Assembly (NCBI GenBank): GCA_047495785.1
Contig: JBLDXI010000029.1
Span: 1,736,001-1,800,000, forward strand
Source: Lepidodermella squamata
Taxonomy: Eukaryota > Gastrotricha
DNA: 64,000 bases
Direction of reading: 5' to 3'
Position numbers and translations under genes: made by a program. Numbering within the stretch: the first letter of the stretch is position 1; every line of letters begins with the position of its first letter. This document shows positions 63,728 through 64,000 of this stretch, piece after piece. The notes beneath the pieces are model-generated. The model saw only the letters and a program-made list of their open reading frames with translations. It ran no database searches and was not told the DNA's origin.

Positions 63728-64000
63728 TCAGCCTTGCGTCCTGTTAGGCGGCACCGTAGTCGGAGCAGCGATTGGTGGAGCTGGTGACGGCGGCAGGTAG
63801 ACTGGTTCGAACTCGCCAGGAGCCCCACTTAACACGAGGCCCCACCTATTCGCTGAGCCGCCCTGCGCGACCCGGCCTACAACTTGGCCCCGGGTTGGAA
63901 CTGGGGGCGTTGTAGTAGGCGGCCGGGAGGGTGCGGCGCGGGCTGTGGGTGGGGGCGGGGCGGTTGTAGTCGGATCATCGGGCGCTTTGTAGTTGATGTG
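63728..64000 (-). CDS. 3' end of a Pro/Thr-rich protein (partial)
   Basis: An open frame of 90 codons from the window edge to the stop at 63728-63730. It is rich in Pro, Thr and Ala (PDDPTTTAPPPPTARAAPSR, YLPPSPAPPIAAPTTVPPN) and may be another extracellular protein with a mucin-like linker, in line with its two upstream-lying neighbours on the same strand. The high GC of this block fits coding sequence. The 5' part is outside the window. Confidence 0.5.
   Translation of the reverse strand, partial: HINYKAPDDPTTTAPPPPTARAAPSRPPTTTPPVPTRGQVVGRVAQGGSANRWGLVLSGAPGEFEPVYLPPSPAPPIAAPTTVPPNRTQG

Noticed and set aside
1-64000. CRISPR arrays, operons, ribosome binding sites or bacterial elements
   Set aside because: The window is eukaryotic with spliceosomal introns; no spaced short repeats of CRISPR type were seen.

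Overview
The window is from the nuclear genome of an invertebrate animal. Genes carry GT-AG introns, many only 42-59 nt long. There is an animal dual oxidase, class C (GABA-B-type) receptors, PAN/apple and EB-like cysteine modules, a trypsin-fold protein, a LINE with two ORFs, and several DNA transposon families and SINEs. Core promoters with a TATA box followed by TCAGTT resemble arthropod promoters, so an ecdysozoan is my best guess. I could not settle the phylum (tardigrade, mite, nematode and rotifer all remain open).

Layout. 1-5.4 kb: a secreted PAN-domain gene on the minus strand. 6.6-10.2 kb: a tandem triplication of a tiny secreted cysteine peptide gene (two intact copies, one decayed), separated by an unusual island of palindromic decamers. 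10.7-15.5 kb: dual oxidase (peroxidase-like domain, EF hands, NADPH oxidase). 16.2-29.0 kb: three intronless GABA-B-like receptor genes (A plus, B minus, C plus), with a two-domain catalytically dead serine protease homolog between A and B. 29.5-42.1 kb: a transposon-rich block with a pogo-like transposase, a 787-bp non-autonomous element with a perfect 8-bp target duplication, a Jockey/I-like LINE with both ORFs open, and two decayed DNA transposases. 42.6-46.4 kb: small zinc-finger or lysine-rich genes of uncertain role. 47.4-58.7 kb: three more receptor copies (D, a broken mosaic; E; F) with duplicated flanks and MITEs. 58.7-64.0 kb: two secreted or membrane cysteine-rich (EB-like) genes and the 3' end of a Pro/Thr-rich gene, all on the minus strand.

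The standout is the receptor cluster: six copies of a lineage-specific family with an extracellular venus-flytrap domain and a 7TM domain. All are intronless and diverse in sequence. Three share a core promoter block, and sequence exchange is visible between copies. The pattern resembles a chemoreceptor-type gene family, but no function can be read from the DNA alone. Exon models for the PAN, protease-homolog, EB-like and pogo genes were built by hand. Their splice phases all close to one continuous reading frame.
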